Assembly (NCBI RefSeq): GCF_007988865.1
Contig: NZ_BJUY01000007.1
Span: 1-64,000, forward strand
Direction of reading: 5' to 3'
From: Alkalibacterium kapii
Lineage (GTDB): Bacteria; Bacillota; Bacilli; Lactobacillales; Carnobacteriaceae_A
DNA: 64,000 bases
The number at the start of each line of letters is the position of its first letter. Position 1 is the stretch's first letter. The position numbers were made by a program, and so were the translations under genes. The notes under the pieces are model-generated. The model was given only the letters and a program-made list of their open reading frames with translations, had not been told where the DNA came from and did not search any database. Shown one piece after another: positions 37,076 through 45,697 of this stretch.

Positions 37076-37785
37076 TCCTGTAGACACCCCTTCTCTATTT
37101 GTTCAGCCAGTAATCGACGCGACTGAATATATTGTTTGATCTGGGTAGAAATGATTCGCTTGCTGACTGTTTGAGCGCTCAGAGACTTTTCAAGTCCTTG
37201 AGACAAAGCCTCGGTGACTTTTTGATTGTTTACATCATTGTACTCATCAGCTAAGAGGACATGGTAAACTGTTTCTTTCTGCGTATAAGTCCACTGGTTA
37301 CGGATGACATTCTGTAGTCTTATGATACTATTATAAAAAAGATCATCGTCCTGTTCCGTAATGATTTTTTCATTCAAAAGCCCGTAATCATCATTTTCAT
37401 GTACTGATTCGATTGCTTCTCTTGCATGCCAGTAAGCTGGACCATCGGCACCAATGCTTACTTTTTTATCTATAATAGGCGTGATCAATCCACCGATCCC
37501 TATCCCCCACCGTAATGAAATATCGTCATTCAGTTGTTTTTTTGTGGTAATCTGCAGTTCCAATGTGATCCGGTCAATGAGTATAAATGCCGTCTTAACA
37601 TCACTGACGATACATTGAAATTCATCTCCTAGAGTAATCGTTAAATGTGATTCAAAGTGCTCACTGTATGTTGTATTCATTTTAGATAGTATAGTAGAGA
37701 GAATTTTCTGCGTTTCTGCACGCTCTTTCAGTTTTTTTGAAGCAATGATGTCCCCGATCATGGCTATTTTTGTCGTCTTTGTCAT
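37072..37785 (-). CDS. satD: SatD family protein
   Basis: A 237-aa cytosolic protein. The N-terminal IAMIGDIIASKKLKER, the middle TITLGDEFQCIVSDV and RWGIGIGGLIT are the marks of SatD proteins as I know them; the fold has features of nucleotide cyclase-like domains, but no catalytic set is clear. A helical C-terminus with a possible DNA-binding segment (LEKSLSAQTVSKRI) follows. ATG 37785 has AAAGGAAG upstream. It is paired with a membrane protein gene, overlapping by 4 nt. Confidence 0.75.
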   Translation of the reverse strand: MTKTTKIAMIGDIIASKKLKERAETQKILSTILSKMNTTYSEHFESHLTITLGDEFQCIVSDVKTAFILIDRITLELQITTKKQLNDDISLRWGIGIGGLITPIIDKKVSIGADGPAYWHAREAIESVHENDDYGLLNEKIITEQDDDLFYNSIIRLQNVIRNQWTYTQKETVYHVLLADEYNDVNNQKVTEALSQGLEKSLSAQTVSKRIISTQIKQYIQSRRLLAEQIEKGCLQE

Positions 37786-37977
37786 TTTTTGTCTTCCTTT
37801 CATTATTCTTCTTTATCATAAACCATAAAAGGTTGATTTTCAAATTTCAACTGTTATTGGTTTATGGTATTCAACATTAACAGTTTGAGCCGTTATAATA
37901 GAAAATAAAAAAAAGACTTGTTAAACTATAGGTGTCTATAAAATTAAGACAAAAATAGATAAAGGAGTCGAAAGTCA

Positions 37978-38871
37978 ATGTCAGAGAAAAAGATAACTGA
38001 TCCGCGTACGAAATATTACAATGAGAAGTTTCCTGAACAAGAACAAGGTACTCCGGCTTTACAGAAAAAGATGGATCCAAAGCCTGATTCAGGAGAAGAA
38101 TCCTATAAAGGTTATAGTCGCCTAGAAGGACGTCATGCTCTGATCACGGGTGGAGATTCGGGGATCGGACGTGCGGCAGCTATCGCTTACGCGCGTGAAG
38201 GAGCCAATGTGGCCATCCAGTTCTTCCCTGGCGAGGAAGAAGACGCGAATGAAGTTAAAGAAATTATTGAAAAAGAAGGACGAAAAGCATTACTGCTTCC
38301 TTATGATTTACGAGAGGATAACGCTGCCACTGAAATCGTTGAAAAGACAGTGGATGCCTTCGGTGCATTAGACACCCTCGTTTTAAATGCAGCCCAGCAG
38401 ATTGCACAGCCTGATCTTGAAAGCTTATCGATGGAGCAAGTGACGGATACCTTTAAAGTAAATATCCTCAGCATGTTTGAAACAGTCAAGGCGGCTGAAA
38501 AGCACTTGAAGCCCGGCAGTGCAATTGTCACGACGACATCTGTACAATCATTCAGACCAAGTACCCATCTGCTAGATTATGCAGCCACTAAAGGATCAAT
38601 CAGCAACTTTACAGTAACATTAGCTGAGTACTTTGGTCCAAAAGGTGTCCGTGTCAATGGCGTTGCACCAGGCCCTGTATGGACACCGCTTCAATTAGAT
38701 AACGGACAATTACCAGGTTCCATACCGTCGTTTGGTCAGGATACACCGCTCGGCCGTGCCGGACAACCCGTGGAATTGGCTCCAGTTTACGTCTTCCTGG
38801 CATCAGATGAAGGAAGCTACGTTAACGGACAGATTTACGGCATTACCGGTGGAAAACAAATCGCATTATAA
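37978..38871 (+). CDS. general-stress short-chain dehydrogenase/reductase
   Basis: A 297-aa SDR of the YhdF/YhxC/YghA type, marked by an N-terminal extension of about 45 residues (DPRTKYYNEKFPEQEQ) before the Rossmann domain. The cofactor loop is GGDSGIGRAA (residues 58-67), the catalytic set Ser188, Tyr201 and Lys205 (YAATK), and the end SYVNGQIYGITGG. A basic/acidic pattern for NADPH or NADH is not decisive. The substrate is unknown. AAAGGAG lies upstream, and a bidirectional terminator follows. Confidence 0.88.
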   Translation: MSEKKITDPRTKYYNEKFPEQEQGTPALQKKMDPKPDSGEESYKGYSRLEGRHALITGGDSGIGRAAAIAYAREGANVAIQFFPGEEEDANEVKEIIEKEGRKALLLPYDLREDNAATEIVEKTVDAFGALDTLVLNAAQQIAQPDLESLSMEQVTDTFKVNILSMFETVKAAEKHLKPGSAIVTTTSVQSFRPSTHLLDYAATKGSISNFTVTLAEYFGPKGVRVNGVAPGPVWTPLQLDNGQLPGSIPSFGQDTPLGRAGQPVELAPVYVFLASDEGSYVNGQIYGITGGKQIAL

Positions 38872-38915
38872 TCAATCTTTTATAAGCGATTTTAAGAAAT
38901 CAACTAAATAAAGAT

Positions 38916-38953
38916 GAAAAAGACACTGTAGTTCAATCTACAGTGTCTTTCGT
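38916..38953. terminator. bidirectional terminator between the SDR and OsmC genes
   Basis: AAAGACACTGTAG pairs perfectly with CTACAGTGTCTTT around TTCAAT. The genes on both sides end toward it. Confidence 0.9.
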
Positions 38954-38958
38954 ATTGA

Positions 38959-39381
38959 TCAGTTGTTGTAAGGAACAGTTTTAAGCGTGATCGTGGAGGC
39001 GTTTTGTGTCAGTTTGGCAACGGGACAACGTTTGTCAGCTGACTGGACGATTGCATCTGCACGGTCCAGTTCAAGCCCTTCGATCGATGCAAAGACAGAA
39101 ACTTTGAAGTAATATCCTACGCCGTTTTCTTCACGTCTCAACTGTACTTTAGCTGTTACCCTACTTTGATTCTTCAAACCACGTGCTTTAAGCAAAGACC
39201 TGATTGTGGCATTTAAACACGTTGTCAAAGCCAGGCCAAACAATTCTTCGGGATTAGTTCCCGGCTTATCAGACGTCGGACTGGAAACAGTGACGGAAAG
39301 CTTGTCTTCTCCTTCAACATAGGCAGTCCCCTCCACGCCCTCTTCGTTATGAACGGTTGCTTCAAACAAATAATTTTCCAC
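38959..39381 (-). CDS. OsmC/Ohr-family peroxidase
   Basis: A 140-aa protein that probably reduces organic hydroperoxides. The two conserved cysteines occur in LALTTCLNATIRSLL and KRCPVAKLTQNAS, the classic OsmC/Ohr pair, and the TNPEELFGLAL segment leads into the first. Length is normal. The start codon is GTG, with AAGGTGA upstream. It lies next to the stress SDR (convergent) and behind a 161-aa unknown gene on the same strand. Confidence 0.88.
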   Translation of the reverse strand: MENYLFEATVHNEEGVEGTAYVEGEDKLSVTVSSPTSDKPGTNPEELFGLALTTCLNATIRSLLKARGLKNQSRVTAKVQLRREENGVGYYFKVSVFASIEGLELDRADAIVQSADKRCPVAKLTQNASTITLKTVPYNN

Positions 39382-39399
39382 TTACTTCACCTTCGTCGC

Positions 39400-39885
39400 T
39401 CAGTTTTTGATTTGAGACATATCTACGCCGTCGATTTTTTCAAGTTCCGGTAAGACTGCTCTTAAAATACGTCCACCGTAAACAAATACATCCATCATCG
39501 GGCTGGCATCTTCGCCTGTAATACCCAAATGACGCATAATAATCTCCCCATCACCTGATATAACGAAACGGTAGTAACCTGAACGCATCGCATTGATGTC
39601 GTTAAGTGCAGATGTGATTTGCGGCATTTTGTTACGATCTGTTACTTGACCGATTTTGTTGTAAGTGACTTGATAATTGACACGCGGCTGGTCAGAATCA
39701 TGGATAATCACGCCGCAAGCCACTGCTTTATCTTCGTTTATTCTAAGAGCGGTCTGGAAAACCATTTGCTTTTGTACGATATCTTCTCCGTCTTTTCTGC
39801 GGATCGGTGTTTCGATATCCTTTGTTTTGAATTCTATTTTTCTATCTTGTGCCAAGTATTTGAAATTATCTGTTATTTTGCTCAT
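39400..39885 (-). CDS. conserved protein of unknown function
   Basis: A 161-aa soluble protein, probably alpha/beta, beginning MSKITDNFKYLAQDRKIEF. It has no membrane segment and no motif that I can name; the pattern SALNDINAMRSGYYRFVISGDGEIIMR is reminiscent of small YbjN/chaperone-like folds, but that is weak. ATG 39885 follows GGAGG. The stop is 18 nt before the osmC start, so the two genes form an operon and a stress role is possible. Confidence 0.6.
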   Translation of the reverse strand: MSKITDNFKYLAQDRKIEFKTKDIETPIRRKDGEDIVQKQMVFQTALRINEDKAVACGVIIHDSDQPRVNYQVTYNKIGQVTDRNKMPQITSALNDINAMRSGYYRFVISGDGEIIMRHLGITGEDASPMMDVFVYGGRILRAVLPELEKIDGVDMSQIKN

Positions 39886-40160
39886 TATATAATTCCTCCA
39901 ATGATGTAGTATCGTGTCTATGTTCCACACAAAAAACAGTATAACATAAAACGCTTACTAAATATAGACGTCTTCAGGAATTGAGTTGGGGATTTTATTA
40001 ACATTAGGACTTCATGACTTTAGAAAGTGAAAGACTGAAATAAATTTTTAAGAGACATAATCCTATATTTTTTCCTGTTCAGTATACTTTGACCTCTTAA
40101 ACTGGAGCAGGAAGTAGTCTAAGTCCTTTGTTACGAATGTTAACCAGTTTAAATTTTGTG

Positions 40161-40268
40161 GAATCGGTAGAATCAAAATGGATAACAGTAACTCACGTGC
40201 TGTGGCATCCGTGAGTTAGAGCTATAGAAGCACATAATTGGAACTCAATCGCTATGGCGTCCCCGAGT
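40161..40268. repeat. 52-bp array E (short)
   Basis: ACTC ends fall at 40194 and 40246 and GAGT starts at 40213 and 40265, each pair 52 bp apart. The complete 34-nt element runs 40213-40246 (GAGTTAGAGCTAT...AATTGGAACTC). Its arms and TTAG-GCTAT start are like array C. It lies between rplS and the gene at 39400-39885. Confidence 0.8.
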
Positions 40269-40362
40269 TCGGACTACTTTACCTTATTCATATGTTTTAA
40301 ACAAAATAACGTACCTAGATGCAGAGTTGATCATGAGCATGAAAATGTTGACGTTAAGGTAG

Positions 40363-40402
40363 AAAAAACACCAGACTCTATATCGAGAATCTGGTGCTTC
40401 AA
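40363..40402 (-). terminator. terminator of rplS
   Basis: On the minus strand CACCAGATTCTC pairs with GAGTCTGGTG around a short loop, followed by TTTTTTC. Confidence 0.92.
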
Positions 40403-40409
40403 CAGCATA

Positions 40410-40766
40410 CTATTTAGTTTTACGTACGCGTTCTGGAATACGAGCAGCTTTACCACGTAGGTTACGTAAGTAGTACAACTTCGCACGACGGACACGTCCT
40501 TGACGAGTAACATCGATTTTTGCAACACGTGGGGAATGTACTGGGAAAGTACGTTCAACGCCGACACCGCCGGACATTTTGCGGACAGTGTACATTTCGC
40601 TGATCCCTTTACCACGACGGCTGATTACGACGCCTTCAAAAAGCTGAATACGTTCGCGTTCACCCTCAACGATTCGCGCATGTACAGTTACGTTGTCACC
40701 TGGACGGAAGTCTGGTAAATCAGTACGTAATTGTTCTTTTGTGATATCTTCGATCAATTGGTTCAT
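40410..40766 (-). CDS. rplS: 50S ribosomal protein L19
   Basis: A 118-aa ribosomal protein at the 30S-50S interface. The sequence [30 protein letters not shown] and RLNTERTFP-type segment [11 protein letters not shown] are diagnostic. ATG 40766 follows GAGGAG by 8 nt; the open frame reaches 26 codons further, but that part is the structured leader. It ends the rpsP-khpA-rimM-trmD-rplS cluster but has its own promoter, leader and terminator. Confidence 0.97.
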   Translation of the reverse strand: MNQLIEDITKEQLRTDLPDFRPGDNVTVHARIVEGERERIQLFEGVVISRRGKGISEMYTVRKMSGGVGVERTFPVHSPRVAKIDVTRQGRVRRAKLYYLRNLRGKAARIPERVRKTK

Positions 40767-40783
40767 CTTTACATCTCCTCTCG

Positions 40784-40883
40784 CGCAACACTCAATAAGA
40801 GCACGTCCCAGCGGAATATTGCGAAAATAAAAGTGGTTGCCCACTCAATTATTAACTTTACCATACTACATATATAGTGTAAA
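40784..40883 (-). promoter_or_regulatory. rplS promoter and probable L19 leader hairpin
   Basis: On the minus strand TTTACA (40878-40883) and TAAAGT (40855-40860) lie 17 nt apart. Downstream, CGCAATATTC (40814-40823) pairs over 10 bp with GAGTGTTGCG (40784-40793) around a 20-nt loop, just before the ribosome binding site. An autoregulatory L19 leader of this kind is known in Firmicutes; the match here is by position and shape. Confidence 0.6.
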
Positions 40884-40902
40884 GGTCTTTTACTTACTTA
40901 AT

Positions 40903-41664
40903 TCAAAAATCTTCGTCTGTCTTTTTATCTGCTGTCTCGTTCTGCCACTTGGAAATAAGTGCTTTATCTTTTTCAGTCAAATCGTAGTTCTCCAGCATAT
41001 CCGGACGACGTAAAAAGGTACGTTTCAAAGATTCTTCATGACGCCATTCTTCGATCAAACCGTGATTGCCGTTCATCAAGACGTCAGGCACTTTCATCCC
41101 TTTATACTCTGCCGGACGTGTGTAATGAGGATGTTCAAGAAGGCCACTGGAATGTGAATCTGTCTGAGCAGAAACAGCATTACCTAAAACTTCAGGCAGC
41201 AGACGCACCGTGGCATCGACCATCACCATTGCGGCCAGTTCTCCTCCTGTCAGCACATAATCGCCTAAAGAGACTTCATCCGTCACCAGTGAACGAATAC
41301 GCTCGTCATACCCTTCATAATGCCCGCACAGAAAAACGAGATGATTTTCTTCACTGAATTCTTCAGCCATTTTCTGATCGAAAGGTTTACCGGCAGGATC
41401 CATGAGAATCACGCGCTTTTTCGTTTCCGGATTACGCGAGTTGATGGCATCAATCGCTTCAAATAAAGGCTCGGGCTTCAAAAGCATCCCGGCGCCCCCA
41501 CCGTAAGGCGTATCATCGACTTGCTGGTGCTTGCCTTTTCCAAACTGTCTAAAATTTATCGTATTGATGTCAACGATGTCTTTTTCGATTGCCCTTTTAA
41601 CCATAGAATGACCCAATGGACCGTCAAACATTTCGGGAAAAAGTGTTACGATATCAATTTTCAT
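40903..41664 (-). CDS. trmD: tRNA (guanine-37-N1)-methyltransferase
   Basis: Methylates G37 of tRNAs to prevent frameshifting. The 253-aa SPOUT enzyme shows [52 protein letters not shown] and the knot [19 protein letters not shown]. Its start overlaps the rimM stop by 4 nt (ATGA). Confidence 0.97.
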   Translation of the reverse strand: MKIDIVTLFPEMFDGPLGHSMVKRAIEKDIVDINTINFRQFGKGKHQQVDDTPYGGGAGMLLKPEPLFEAIDAINSRNPETKKRVILMDPAGKPFDQKMAEEFSEENHLVFLCGHYEGYDERIRSLVTDEVSLGDYVLTGGELAAMVMVDATVRLLPEVLGNAVSAQTDSHSSGLLEHPHYTRPAEYKGMKVPDVLMNGNHGLIEEWRHEESLKRTFLRRPDMLENYDLTEKDKALISKWQNETADKKTDEDF

Positions 41665-42176
41665 TCGTCCAGTCCTTCCATCACATGTACGCGAATGACT
41701 TTCTCATCTAAATCTACATCCAATATCACAGATTCTATATAAGGAAGAAGAAGATTTTTTTTCCCAGGTCTCTCTACGACCCAGACATCATTGGCTCCTG
41801 GTGTCAGAATGTCTTTGATCGTACCGATTTCTTCTCCAGTATCCTCATCGATTACGCGACTGCCGATAACTTCGTGGATATAAAATTCATTTTCAGGCAG
41901 CTCTAAGAGCATCTCTTCACTGATACGCAACGTTCCACCGACAAATCGCTCGACATCATTCACATTGGTATAACCTTCAAATGAAAGCAAGTCAAATGTT
42001 TTATGGGTACGGTGCGTACGTACGGTAACGTCTTCTCTCTCTCCATTTTTTCCAAACCATATTAAAGGCGCCCCTTCAAAGTAGCGTTCCTGTGGATTGG
42101 TCGTTGTAGATAACACACGAACCTCTCCTTTTATTCCGTGTGTATTAACGATTTTTCCAACGTCATAATAATCCAT
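41661..42176 (-). CDS. rimM: 16S rRNA maturation factor RimM
   Basis: Assists assembly of the 30S head domain with ribosomal protein S19. The 171-aa protein has an N-terminal barrel ([20 protein letters not shown]) and a C-terminal PRC barrel ([22 protein letters not shown]). It is coupled to trmD by a 4-nt overlap. A terminator-like hairpin lies in the 79-nt gap to khpA. Confidence 0.95.
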   Translation of the reverse strand: MDYYDVGKIVNTHGIKGEVRVLSTTTNPQERYFEGAPLIWFGKNGEREDVTVRTHRTHKTFDLLSFEGYTNVNDVERFVGGTLRISEEMLLELPENEFYIHEVIGSRVIDEDTGEEIGTIKDILTPGANDVWVVERPGKKNLLLPYIESVILDVDLDEKVIRVHVMEGLDE

Positions 42177-42206
42177 TCATTTCCTCCTCTGTATGCCGTT
42201 TGATAC

Positions 42207-42240
42207 AAAAAAAGGATGTACTCAGAGAGCCATCCTCGTT
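42207..42240 (-). terminator. terminator/attenuator between khpA and rimM
   Basis: On the minus strand GAGGATG pairs with CATCCTT around a 12-nt loop and is followed by seven T. It would end the rpsP-khpA transcript before rimM-trmD, perhaps partially, since no other promoter for rimM is evident. Confidence 0.75.
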
Positions 42241-42255
42241 TTTCTGTTCAATTGA

Positions 42256-42501
42256 TTAATCAACGATCGTCAGACGGACACGCTTAGGTCCATCAAATTG
42301 GATACTGTAGACAATAGAACGAATCGCCTTAGCAATCCGACCACGTTTACCGATCACACGACCGACATCGTCTGGATGAACAGATAACAAATATTCGTGA
42401 AAGTCATCTGTGTCTTTTAAATCAAGTTTAACGTCTTCAGGATGACTTACCAAGGGTTCGACAATGGTTCTGATCAATTCTCTCATCTCTGTATCAGTCA
42501 T
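42256..42501 (-). CDS. khpA: KH-domain RNA-binding protein KhpA
   Basis: An 81-aa single KH-domain protein with the core VHPDDVGRVIGKRGRIAKAIRSIV, where the GxxG loop is GKRG. KhpA proteins bind RNA with KhpB and affect cell division and elongation in streptococci. The gene order rpsP-khpA-rimM-trmD-rplS is the usual one in Firmicutes. AAAGGATG lies before the ATG. Confidence 0.93.
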   Translation of the reverse strand: MTDTEMRELIRTIVEPLVSHPEDVKLDLKDTDDFHEYLLSVHPDDVGRVIGKRGRIAKAIRSIVYSIQFDGPKRVRLTIVD

Positions 42502-42614
42502 AATACCATCCTTTGTTTAAATGCTTTGATACAAAATGAAGAAAAGAAATGGAACAGTCTCAGTTATCAATGCTCCAGCCTTTTCTTCACACATGCTTCA
42601 TTTAATTCGAACGA

Positions 42615-42887
42615 TTATTTGCTGTTTTTCTCGTCGTGGAATCGTTTGATGATTCCTTCTTTAGATAATAAAGTTTTAACTGTGTCAGATGGTTTAGCGC
42701 CATCTCTCAACCATTTCATAACGAGCTCTTCATCAAGTTTGACTTCTGCTGGTTTTGAAATTGGGTTGTACGTTCCAACTTGTTCAATAATACGACCGTC
42801 ACGTGGAGCACGTGAATCAGCGACGACTAAACGGTAAAACGGGTTTCTTTTTGAACCCATGCGTTTCATACGGATTTTTACTGCCAT
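42615..42887 (-). CDS. rpsP: 30S ribosomal protein S16
   Basis: A 90-aa ribosomal protein with the family start [35 protein letters not shown] cut here to its key parts: [21 protein letters not shown] and [18 protein letters not shown] lies before the ATG, and a strong promoter is found about 100 nt upstream. It is the first gene of its cluster here, since ffh, its normal neighbour, is 2.8 kb away. Confidence 0.97.
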   Translation of the reverse strand: MAVKIRMKRMGSKRNPFYRLVVADSRAPRDGRIIEQVGTYNPISKPAEVKLDEELVMKWLRDGAKPSDTVKTLLSKEGIIKRFHDEKNSK

Positions 42888-42988
42888 TATACTTGCACCT
42901 CCTGCTATTTAAAATAATAAGGCGTTCTTTTAAAGTTTAAAGACCCTTTTTTATTTGAGTTTCGTTCTCTTTCAAACTCACGATAGTA

Positions 42989-43017
42989 ATCTTATCATGA
43001 TATGTAGAGGTCGTCAA
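42989..43017 (-). promoter_or_regulatory. strong predicted promoter of rpsP
   Basis: On the minus strand TTGACG and TAAGAT are 17 nt apart, one mismatch each from the vegetative consensus. It lies about 100 nt before rpsP. Confidence 0.8.
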
Positions 43018-43041
43018 GTGTTTTTTCTTTACAGAAGGAAA

Positions 43042-43068
43042 TTTAACTGATTTAACTGATTTAACTGA
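43042..43068. repeat. three tandem 9-bp repeats
   Basis: TTTAACTGA is repeated three times without change, just upstream of the rpsP -35 region and behind the small membrane protein gene. It may be slippage or an upstream promoter element. Confidence 0.7.
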
Positions 43069-43096
43069 TAGTAACTTTATCATTAGTTTAGGACTT

Positions 43097-43294
43097 TTAC
43101 CCCTGTTCATTTTTGTGCTTTACTGGATTTAATGTATTGATTAATAAGTAGATAACAGCTGTAATCAACATAGTCAAAAGTATACGCCATAAAAGCGCGA
43201 GATTATCTATCGGAGTGAATTCAGCTATCATCAATGCTAGAAAAACAGTAATCCCCATGTTTAAACCACTTTTTAAAAATCCATTATTTGACAC
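43097..43294 (-). CDS. two-helix small membrane protein of unknown function
   Basis: A 65-aa protein with two hydrophobic segments (MGITVFLALMIAEF and WRILLTMLITAVIYLLI). I choose GTG 43294 because GAGGAGGGG lies 6 nt before it, while the ATG ten codons upstream has no such site. It lies between the rpsP promoter and a divergent gene. No family is recognised. Confidence 0.5.
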   Translation of the reverse strand: MSNNGFLKSGLNMGITVFLALMIAEFTPIDNLALLWRILLTMLITAVIYLLINTLNPVKHKNEQG

Positions 43295-43430
43295 AATTTT
43301 CCCCTCCTCTTTCACAATGATCACTATTAATTTACCACAGATATATCTCTTTGAATATGATTTACTGATTCTATTAAGAGAAATATACGATCAATCATGC
43401 TATAGTCATACTAAATGAGGAGTGATTTCT

Positions 43431-43775
43431 ATGTCATACGAAGACCAGGATTTTATTATGCGTCAGATAAAAAATTTTGCGAAAGGAATCGGCGTGTTAC
43501 TTGATCTCTCTTCCCTTAAAGAGCTCTTGCAACTAGAATTTTCAATTGATGAAAGCCTATCTGACAGAAAAATTGAGTCTATTATGTATACGGCACGAGT
43601 AGAAAACTATATAAATAGGCGTATACTTTCTGAGGAAGAACTTGAAAAAATGCTCGGATTAAGCCCTCAGCAAGTAAGTAAGTTAGTCACAACGACTGAA
43701 AAAGCTTCAGAAGAAGAATTAGAGGAATTGAAAAAAATTAGTGGAGCAGGAAAAAGACTGGTTAAAAACGGTTAA
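43431..43775 (+). CDS. small helical protein, possibly DUF6483-like
   Basis: A 114-aa charged, mostly helical protein starting MSYEDQDFIMRQIKNFAKGIGVLL. The opening DFIMRQI--FAKGIG--L resembles DUF6483 proteins as I recall them. A second part (SPQQVSKLVTTTEKASEEELEELKK) is a predicted coiled region. ATG 43431 follows GAGGAGTG. It stands alone on the plus strand, just before nox, within the insertion that separates ffh from rpsP. Confidence 0.5.
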   Translation: MSYEDQDFIMRQIKNFAKGIGVLLDLSSLKELLQLEFSIDESLSDRKIESIMYTARVENYINRRILSEEELEKMLGLSPQQVSKLVTTTEKASEEELEELKKISGAGKRLVKNG

Positions 43776-43883
43776 AGACTTGAATTCTATGGGCATATTA
43801 TTTTATAAGTAAGATGTATTTTGTTAAAATAATTAAAGTATGTAAATATACATATTATTTTATTATAATAGGAGGAATTTTCA

Positions 43884-45239
43884 ATGAAATTTATCGTAGT
43901 AGGCACATCTCACGCTGGATACGAAGCAACAGAAACACTTTTGAAGGATCATCCGGATGCAGAAGTACATCTGTATGAACGAGGATCCACTGCTTCATTT
44001 CTGTCCTGCGGCATTCAGAGTTATTTAGAAGGTATCAGCAAACATGCCGACCAGCTTCATTATGCAACTGAACAGTCTTTCAAAGAACAAGGCGTTCATG
44101 TACACATGAATAGTGATGTTGTGGGCATCAATTCCAAAGACAAAACGATCACGGTTAAAACCGACGATGGTGAAACAGAAGAAAGTTACGACAAGTTGTT
44201 CTTATCACCTGGGGCTAAACCTGTAGAACTACCTATCCCAGGGACAGATTTAGAAAACGCCTTCTACGTTCGCGGAAGAAATTGGGCAGAAAAAATAAAA
44301 GCACGCATGGCTGATTCGAAAAAAGCCGTTGTCGTTGGTGCTGGATATATCGGTATTGAAGTGGTTGAAGCTTTTGCAAAAGCCGGTATCGAAGTTACCG
44401 TTATCGATGCACTCGATCGTGTGCTGAAAACATATCTGGATAAAGAATTCACAGACGTCCTTGAAGATGAAATGCGCGATCAAGGTATCAATGTCCGTAC
44501 GGATGAAATGGTCAAAGAAATCGTTGGCGAAAATGGCAAAGTCAAAAAAGTCGTTACCAATAAAGGTGAGTATGATGTTGACACCGTTATCCTTTCTGCC
44601 GGCGTTCGTCCTAATACCAAATGGCTAGATGGTATTTTAGACTTGAACGAAGACGGAACAGTCGTTGTCGATGAATACATGCAGACATCTGAAAAAGATA
44701 TCTATGCAGCTGGTGATGCTACCAAGATTCCTTTCGCTCCAAATAACGGAGATAAATTGATTGCCTTAGCATCAAATGCACGACGCCAAGCAGTCGTTGC
44801 AGCTAAAAACATGGGTGATAAGAAGATGAAAATGCCAGAAGTTTCTGGTACATCCGGACTCTCTCTCTTCTCACACAAATTCGCTTCAACAGGTGTTAAA
44901 GATATTGACAGCGACAGTGTGGAAGCAGAAGTTTCAAGCAAGTATGTAGAAGAAAAACTACGCCCTAAATTTATGGGTGATGACGAAAAAGTTATGATGA
45001 AAATTCATTTTGAAACAGATAGCAAGCGTATCGTCGGTGCACAGTTGATGTCGACTTATGATATCACACCAGCTATCAATACACTTTCTGTAGTGATTTC
45101 TGCTGGATGGACATTGGAACAGTTAGCATTCGCCGACTTCTTCTTCCAGCCAGAATTCAATCGTCCATGGAACTTCTTGAACGTCCTTGCACAGCAAGCT
45201 TCTGGAGAAACCTACGGCAGCGACAATATGTTATTCTAA
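43884..45239 (+). CDS. nox: NADH oxidase (water-forming type)
   Basis: A 451-aa FAD enzyme that reoxidises NADH with oxygen, giving water, in lactic acid bacteria. Visible parts are the FAD fold FIVVGTSHAGYEA, the redox Cys42 in SFLSCGIQ, the NADH fold VVVGAGYIGIEVVEAFAKAG and the FAD-binding DIYAAGDATKIPF. A single active Cys separates it from CoA-disulfide reductases only loosely, so that remains an alternative. AGGAGG lies before the ATG, and a strong terminator follows. The promoter region is very AT-rich. Confidence 0.92.
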   Translation: MKFIVVGTSHAGYEATETLLKDHPDAEVHLYERGSTASFLSCGIQSYLEGISKHADQLHYATEQSFKEQGVHVHMNSDVVGINSKDKTITVKTDDGETEESYDKLFLSPGAKPVELPIPGTDLENAFYVRGRNWAEKIKARMADSKKAVVVGAGYIGIEVVEAFAKAGIEVTVIDALDRVLKTYLDKEFTDVLEDEMRDQGINVRTDEMVKEIVGENGKVKKVVTNKGEYDVDTVILSAGVRPNTKWLDGILDLNEDGTVVVDEYMQTSEKDIYAAGDATKIPFAPNNGDKLIALASNARRQAVVAAKNMGDKKMKMPEVSGTSGLSLFSHKFASTGVKDIDSDSVEAEVSSKYVEEKLRPKFMGDDEKVMMKIHFETDSKRIVGAQLMSTYDITPAINTLSVVISAGWTLEQLAFADFFFQPEFNRPWNFLNVLAQQASGETYGSDNMLF

Positions 45240-45258
45240 TAAGCTTCAAAGTTACGCT

Positions 45259-45308
45259 GAAAGCTCCCCTCCCTCTAGTGTTATAGAGGTAAGGGGAGCT
45301 TTTTCTAG
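45259..45308 (+). terminator. terminator of nox
   Basis: AAAGCTCCCCT pairs with AGGGGAGCTTT, enclosing a second hairpin CCTCTA/TAGAGG, followed by TTTT. Confidence 0.93.
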
Positions 45309-45390
45309 TTCAAGAGTTTACAGTGACTACTATTTATATTTAAACTAAGCATTAACCTAGCCTATCCGACCTAAATCGCTTCGTTAATTA

Positions 45391-45591
45391 CTACTTGTGC
45401 TTCCGGTTGTAAATAAACTGTTTGATACCGAATGAAATGATCGAATAGATGAACCACACAACCACATACAATAAGCCAAAATAACTGATTTGCATCAATA
45501 TCTCACCCAGGAAAGTATCTAAAACATTATGTAATAAGAATGTAAGTAGACTGTAGCCTATCGCTAAAAGCCAGAATGTCTTCTTTTTCAA
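45391..45591 (-). CDS. two-helix small membrane protein of unknown function
   Basis: A 66-aa protein with two hydrophobic stretches (TFWLLAIGYSLLTFLL and ISYFGLLYVVVWFIYSII) and a basic C-terminus (FIYNRKHK). I start it at TTG 45591, which has AAAGGGAG six nt upstream. A longer open frame reaching 45837 only overlaps the end of ffh and is not coding. No family is recognised. Confidence 0.5.
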   Translation of the reverse strand: MKKKTFWLLAIGYSLLTFLLHNVLDTFLGEILMQISYFGLLYVVVWFIYSIISFGIKQFIYNRKHK

Positions 45592-45655
45592 GTCTATCTC
45601 CCTTTCATTGTTTCTATTATCTCTAACGTAACAGAAATAACGAAAAATGTGTATG

Positions 45656-45687
45656 AAAAAAGCAGGCCTGATGCCTGCTTTCTTTTG
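45656..45687 (-). terminator. terminator of the ffh operon
   Basis: On the minus strand AAGCAGGC pairs with GCCTGCTT around a short loop, followed by TTTT, soon after the ffh stop. Confidence 0.85.
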
Positions 45688-45697
45688 CTTTCCTTTG

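Noticed and set aside
40767-40844. 26-residue N-terminal extension of L19
   Set aside because: It is not conserved in the family and coincides with a hairpin leader; a good ribosome binding site precedes ATG 40766.
43801-43880. Rex operator upstream of nox
   Set aside because: TTGTTAAAATAATTAAAG resembles TTGTGA-N8-TCACAA only in part, and the region is too AT-rich to judge.
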